DNA of 64,000 nucleotides from Colwellia sp. 75C3. GTDB lineage: Bacteria; Pseudomonadota; Gammaproteobacteria; Enterobacterales; Alteromonadaceae. Below are positions 61,580 to 64,000 of this stretch, piece by piece. The notes under the pieces were generated by a model. It had not been told where the DNA came from. It worked only from the letters and a program-made list of their open reading frames with translations, and ran no database searches. Each line of letters begins with the position of its first letter. The first letter of the stretch is position 1. Where the stretch lies: NCBI RefSeq assembly GCF_002836255.1, contig NZ_PJAU01000033.1, positions 310,001-374,000 of the forward strand, given 5' to 3'. A program made the translations under genes and the position numbers.

Positions 61580-61968
61580 AAGCTTCAAAGTTATCACAAC
61601 TAAGGGGGCGTCACACAAACGTAACACAAAAGTAACAGTGCTCTTATTTTAGTTGATTTAACAGACTATATCTATGTGAAATGTGCTTCGTAAGAGGTAA
61701 AGCGCAACTAAGTGTTTTTACATCATTAGAGTTTTAGACTAAGGTCTAAGAAATAAAGTAAGGTCACGATATTAATGCGTTAGTTGAAATTTTATTGTCT
61801 GGCGTTTATTGCTAAGTGAGATAAAAGTTAGCTCTAAATGGCACAGTCAGCGTGCCATTATTACCGCTAGTTATCATCGTTCATTTTCCAGTAAAAAACT
61901 TACGTCGGGGTTAGCTGACCTAAGTTTGATTTATAAGGGGATTGTGACAGCACAACAACGACTTGAAA
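61580..61968. other. Intergenic, propeller DGC to glutathionyl-hydroquinone reductase
   Basis: This 389-base gap has an eight-base hairpin AATGGCAC (61837-61844) / GTGCCATT (61852-61859) with no T run. It may mark the 3' end of the reductase transcript. The rest is AT-rich with no ORF or recognised site. Confidence 0.4.
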
Positions 61969-62952
61969 CTAGCTAAACTGCTTATCTCTATTGTGTTTGG
62001 TTGTCCAATCTTGTTGATGAGAAATAGGAACAATGCCATAAGGGTTAATCGCTAAATGACTCGCATAGTAATGACGTTTGATATGCGCTTCATTTACCGT
62101 TTTGGCGACGTTAGGTACTTGAAACAGTTCCAACATATAATTGTAGATGTTGCTAAATTCTTTGATCAATTTTAAATTACATTTAAAATGCGTATGATAA
62201 ACCGAATCAAAACGTACTAATGTTGCCCACAAACGCCAATCCGCTTCGGTAATTTCATCACCAGCTAAATAACGTTGTTTTGAGAGCTTCTCATCAAGCT
62301 GCTCTAATGCGGCAAATAACTCTGTTACATTTTTATCGTAGGCTTCTTGCGTTGTAGCAAAACCAGTTTTATACACGCCATTATTAATTTTGTGATAAAC
62401 CAACTCATTTTCATGATCAATTTTTTCACGTAAGTGTTCAGGATAAAAATCTAATTCATTACCTGTAATATCGTTGAAAGCACTATTAAACATACGAATT
62501 ATTTCTGATGACTCGTTATTTATTATCACTTTATCTTTCTTATCCCATAATACGGGTACACTATTAACAGCACTGTAATCAGGGTCTTGTGCTAGATATT
62601 TTTCAGAAATAAATTTACCATCGTATAAGTTATCTCCTGTTGTGCCATAAAGTTTTGCCGACTCTTCATCATGCTTAAAACTCCAGCCATTTTCATGCAT
62701 GTCAGGATGAACAACACTCACGGTAATTAAATCTTCTAAGCCTTTTAATTGGCGGAAAATTAAGGTTCTATGTGCCCACGGGCAGGCCAGTGATACGTAT
62801 AAATGATAACGACCAGCCTCAGCTTGAAAGCCACCACGTCCTGATATGCCAGCACTGCCATCAGCTGTGATCCAGTTTCTAAATTGTGATTCTTTACGTT
62901 GGTATTCACCATCTTTTATACTGCTGCCCCAACTGTTTTTTACTGATTTCAT
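61969..62952 (-). CDS. yqjG: Glutathionyl-hydroquinone reductase, YqjG-like
   Basis: A 327-residue glutathione S-transferase-fold protein (Xi class). The N-terminal thioredoxin-like domain has catalytic Cys57 in 'ACPWAHRT'. The family features 'NNESSEIIRMFNSAF' and 'AGDEITEADWRLWATLVRFD' are present, and the C-terminal helical domain is complete. It reduces glutathionyl-hydroquinones with GSH in the cytoplasm. A DoxX-family gene (broken) lies 54 bases upstream on the same strand, the same pair as yqjF-yqjG in E. coli. Confidence 0.93.
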   Translation of the reverse strand: MKSVKNSWGSSIKDGEYQRKESQFRNWITADGSAGISGRGGFQAEAGRYHLYVSLACPWAHRTLIFRQLKGLEDLITVSVVHPDMHENGWSFKHDEESAKLYGTTGDNLYDGKFISEKYLAQDPDYSAVNSVPVLWDKKDKVIINNESSEIIRMFNSAFNDITGNELDFYPEHLREKIDHENELVYHKINNGVYKTGFATTQEAYDKNVTELFAALEQLDEKLSKQRYLAGDEITEADWRLWATLVRFDSVYHTHFKCNLKLIKEFSNIYNYMLELFQVPNVAKTVNEAHIKRHYYASHLAINPYGIVPISHQQDWTTKHNRDKQFS

Positions 62953-63006
62953 TGTAGTATCTCTCTGTTATATCTGAATAAATATTAAAAGGAATTATTT
63001 AGTTTA

Positions 63007-63341
63007 TTAACCTAAGCGCTGCTTCAATACGTTATCCAGTGCTAACCTACCTGCACCACTAAGCATCAACGAAATTGATATAGCAAACAAAGCAAGTGCA
63101 AACTCATAACCGTTACTCGTCATAAATAGGCCATTGGCAAAATGCACACTAAAGATGGCTACTACCATGGTAATGCTAAGCATTAACGCTGCTGGGCGAA
63201 CCAGTAAACCAATTAATAACGCTATACCACCAAAAATTCTGCACCATGCGCAATAAATATAATAGCAACAGGAATTCTAATAGCTAAAGCAGCGAAACCC
63301 GTATTAGTTGTTATCAGTTTTTTTATAAAAGATGTGTTCAT
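63007..63341 (-). pseudogene. DoxX family gene (yqjF-like), deleted and frameshifted
   Basis: GGAGAATACA precedes ATG 63341. The frame encodes 'VAIIFIAHGAEF', then hits TAG. After one T is restored in a run of five (63232-63236), the second frame continues 'FFGGIALLIGLLVRPAALML' to a normal DoxX end at 63007. In intact DoxX proteins about 35-40 residues separate 'HGA' from 'AEFFGGIALLIG', so an in-frame deletion is also present. Both lesions make function unlikely. A sequencing error could explain the single T but not the deletion. Confidence 0.8.
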
Positions 63342-63782
<441 letters not shown>

Positions 63783-63832
63783 TGATTACAGCCGAAAATT
63801 TTACATATTAAACAATAAACTTGATTTACACG

Positions 63833-64000
63833 TTATTTTGTCATGACTAACCAGCAGCCTAAGAGTAAAAGTAAGTAGTTCATTATTGTCAAAAATAATT
63901 GCTTATTTAACGAAGTATTAATTTTTACGCCAATCCAATTACCGACAAATGCCAGCGGAATAAATGCCATTGCGGTTAAAATAATTTCTCCCGTTAACAT
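63833..64000 (-). CDS. TauE/SafE-type membrane protein, 3' end only
   Basis: The last 56 codons of a minus-strand gene lie in the window; the frame is still open at base 64000. The visible part has two hydrophobic helices ('LTAMAFIPLAFVGNWIGVKI' and 'IMNYLLLLLGCWLVM') in the pattern of the C-terminal repeat of TauE/SafE anion exporters. The ATG at 64000 is probably internal. The family call is by pattern on a fragment. Confidence 0.5.
   Translation of the reverse strand: MLTGEIILTAMAFIPLAFVGNWIGVKINTSLNKQLFLTIMNYLLLLLGCWLVMTK

Overview
The window looks like chromosome from a low-GC, aerobic-to-facultative marine gammaproteobacterium, most likely Colwellia or a close Alteromonadales relative. 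Three things point that way: the ubiE-ubiJ-ubiB ubiquinone cluster, a Shewanella-type lactate operon (LysR, lctP, lutABC, Dld-II), and many chemotaxis, cyclic-di-GMP and sigma-54 regulatory genes. I see no phage, integron, CRISPR array, rRNA or tRNA. The genus is inferred from gene content and protein resemblance; no search was run.

Layout. 1-2.9 kb (minus): a GNAT acetyltransferase and a DUF2750 protein, then a three-gene unit of TonB-like protein, ECF sigma factor and a membrane protein with a TonB C-terminal domain. 3.0-3.15 kb (minus): a candidate small RNA with its own promoter and terminator. 3.4-6.6 kb: ubiE-ubiJ-ubiB, with no tat genes following. 6.9-9.3 kb: cold-shock protein, a gene fragment, an acidic coiled-coil protein and a WD40 lipoprotein. 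9.5-17.3 kb: an NtrC-type two-component pair divergent from a MacAB-like exporter, with a sigma-54 promoter and tandem operators between them. 17.4-19.5 kb: LysR and YeiH. 19.7-26.5 kb: a DUF4097 protein, a beta-propeller diguanylate cyclase, a STAS-like protein, a persulfide dioxygenase-rhodanese fusion, and the scar of a deleted MBOAT/SGNH locus. 26.7-29.9 kb (minus): BlaI with a BlaR1-like protease carrying ankyrin repeats, a small ORF, and a chromosomal qnr-like gene. 30.4-37.8 kb (minus): a second sigma-54 exporter and two-component set, paralogous to the first. 38.2-45.3 kb: acetyltransferase, GMC oxidoreductase and two chemoreceptors. 45.5-54.2 kb: lactate uptake and oxidation. 54.3-57 kb: a perfect FNR box ahead of cytochrome c, beta-CASP RNase and universal stress protein genes. 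57-61.6 kb: a GGDEF protein, a MITE-like element and a second propeller diguanylate cyclase. 62-64 kb: glutathionyl-hydroquinone reductase, a broken DoxX gene, a (TTG)n microsatellite, and the 3' end of a TauE/SafE-like gene running off the window.

How the genes work together. The two exporter systems each pair a periplasmic adaptor, a LolD/MacB-type ATPase and a double-FtsX permease with a sigma-54 activator and a NtrB-like kinase. This suggests envelope stress or antimicrobial-peptide export switched by enhancer-binding proteins. The lactate cluster takes up lactate and oxidises both enantiomers into the quinone pool that the ubi genes supply. Two propeller-GGDEF proteins and a membrane GGDEF protein feed cyclic-di-GMP. 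Several loci show decay or rearrangement: the MBOAT/SGNH scar, the yqjF pseudogene, a 64-bp tandem duplication at a regulator-kinase junction, and a MITE. Such changes are common in cold-marine genomes of this type.
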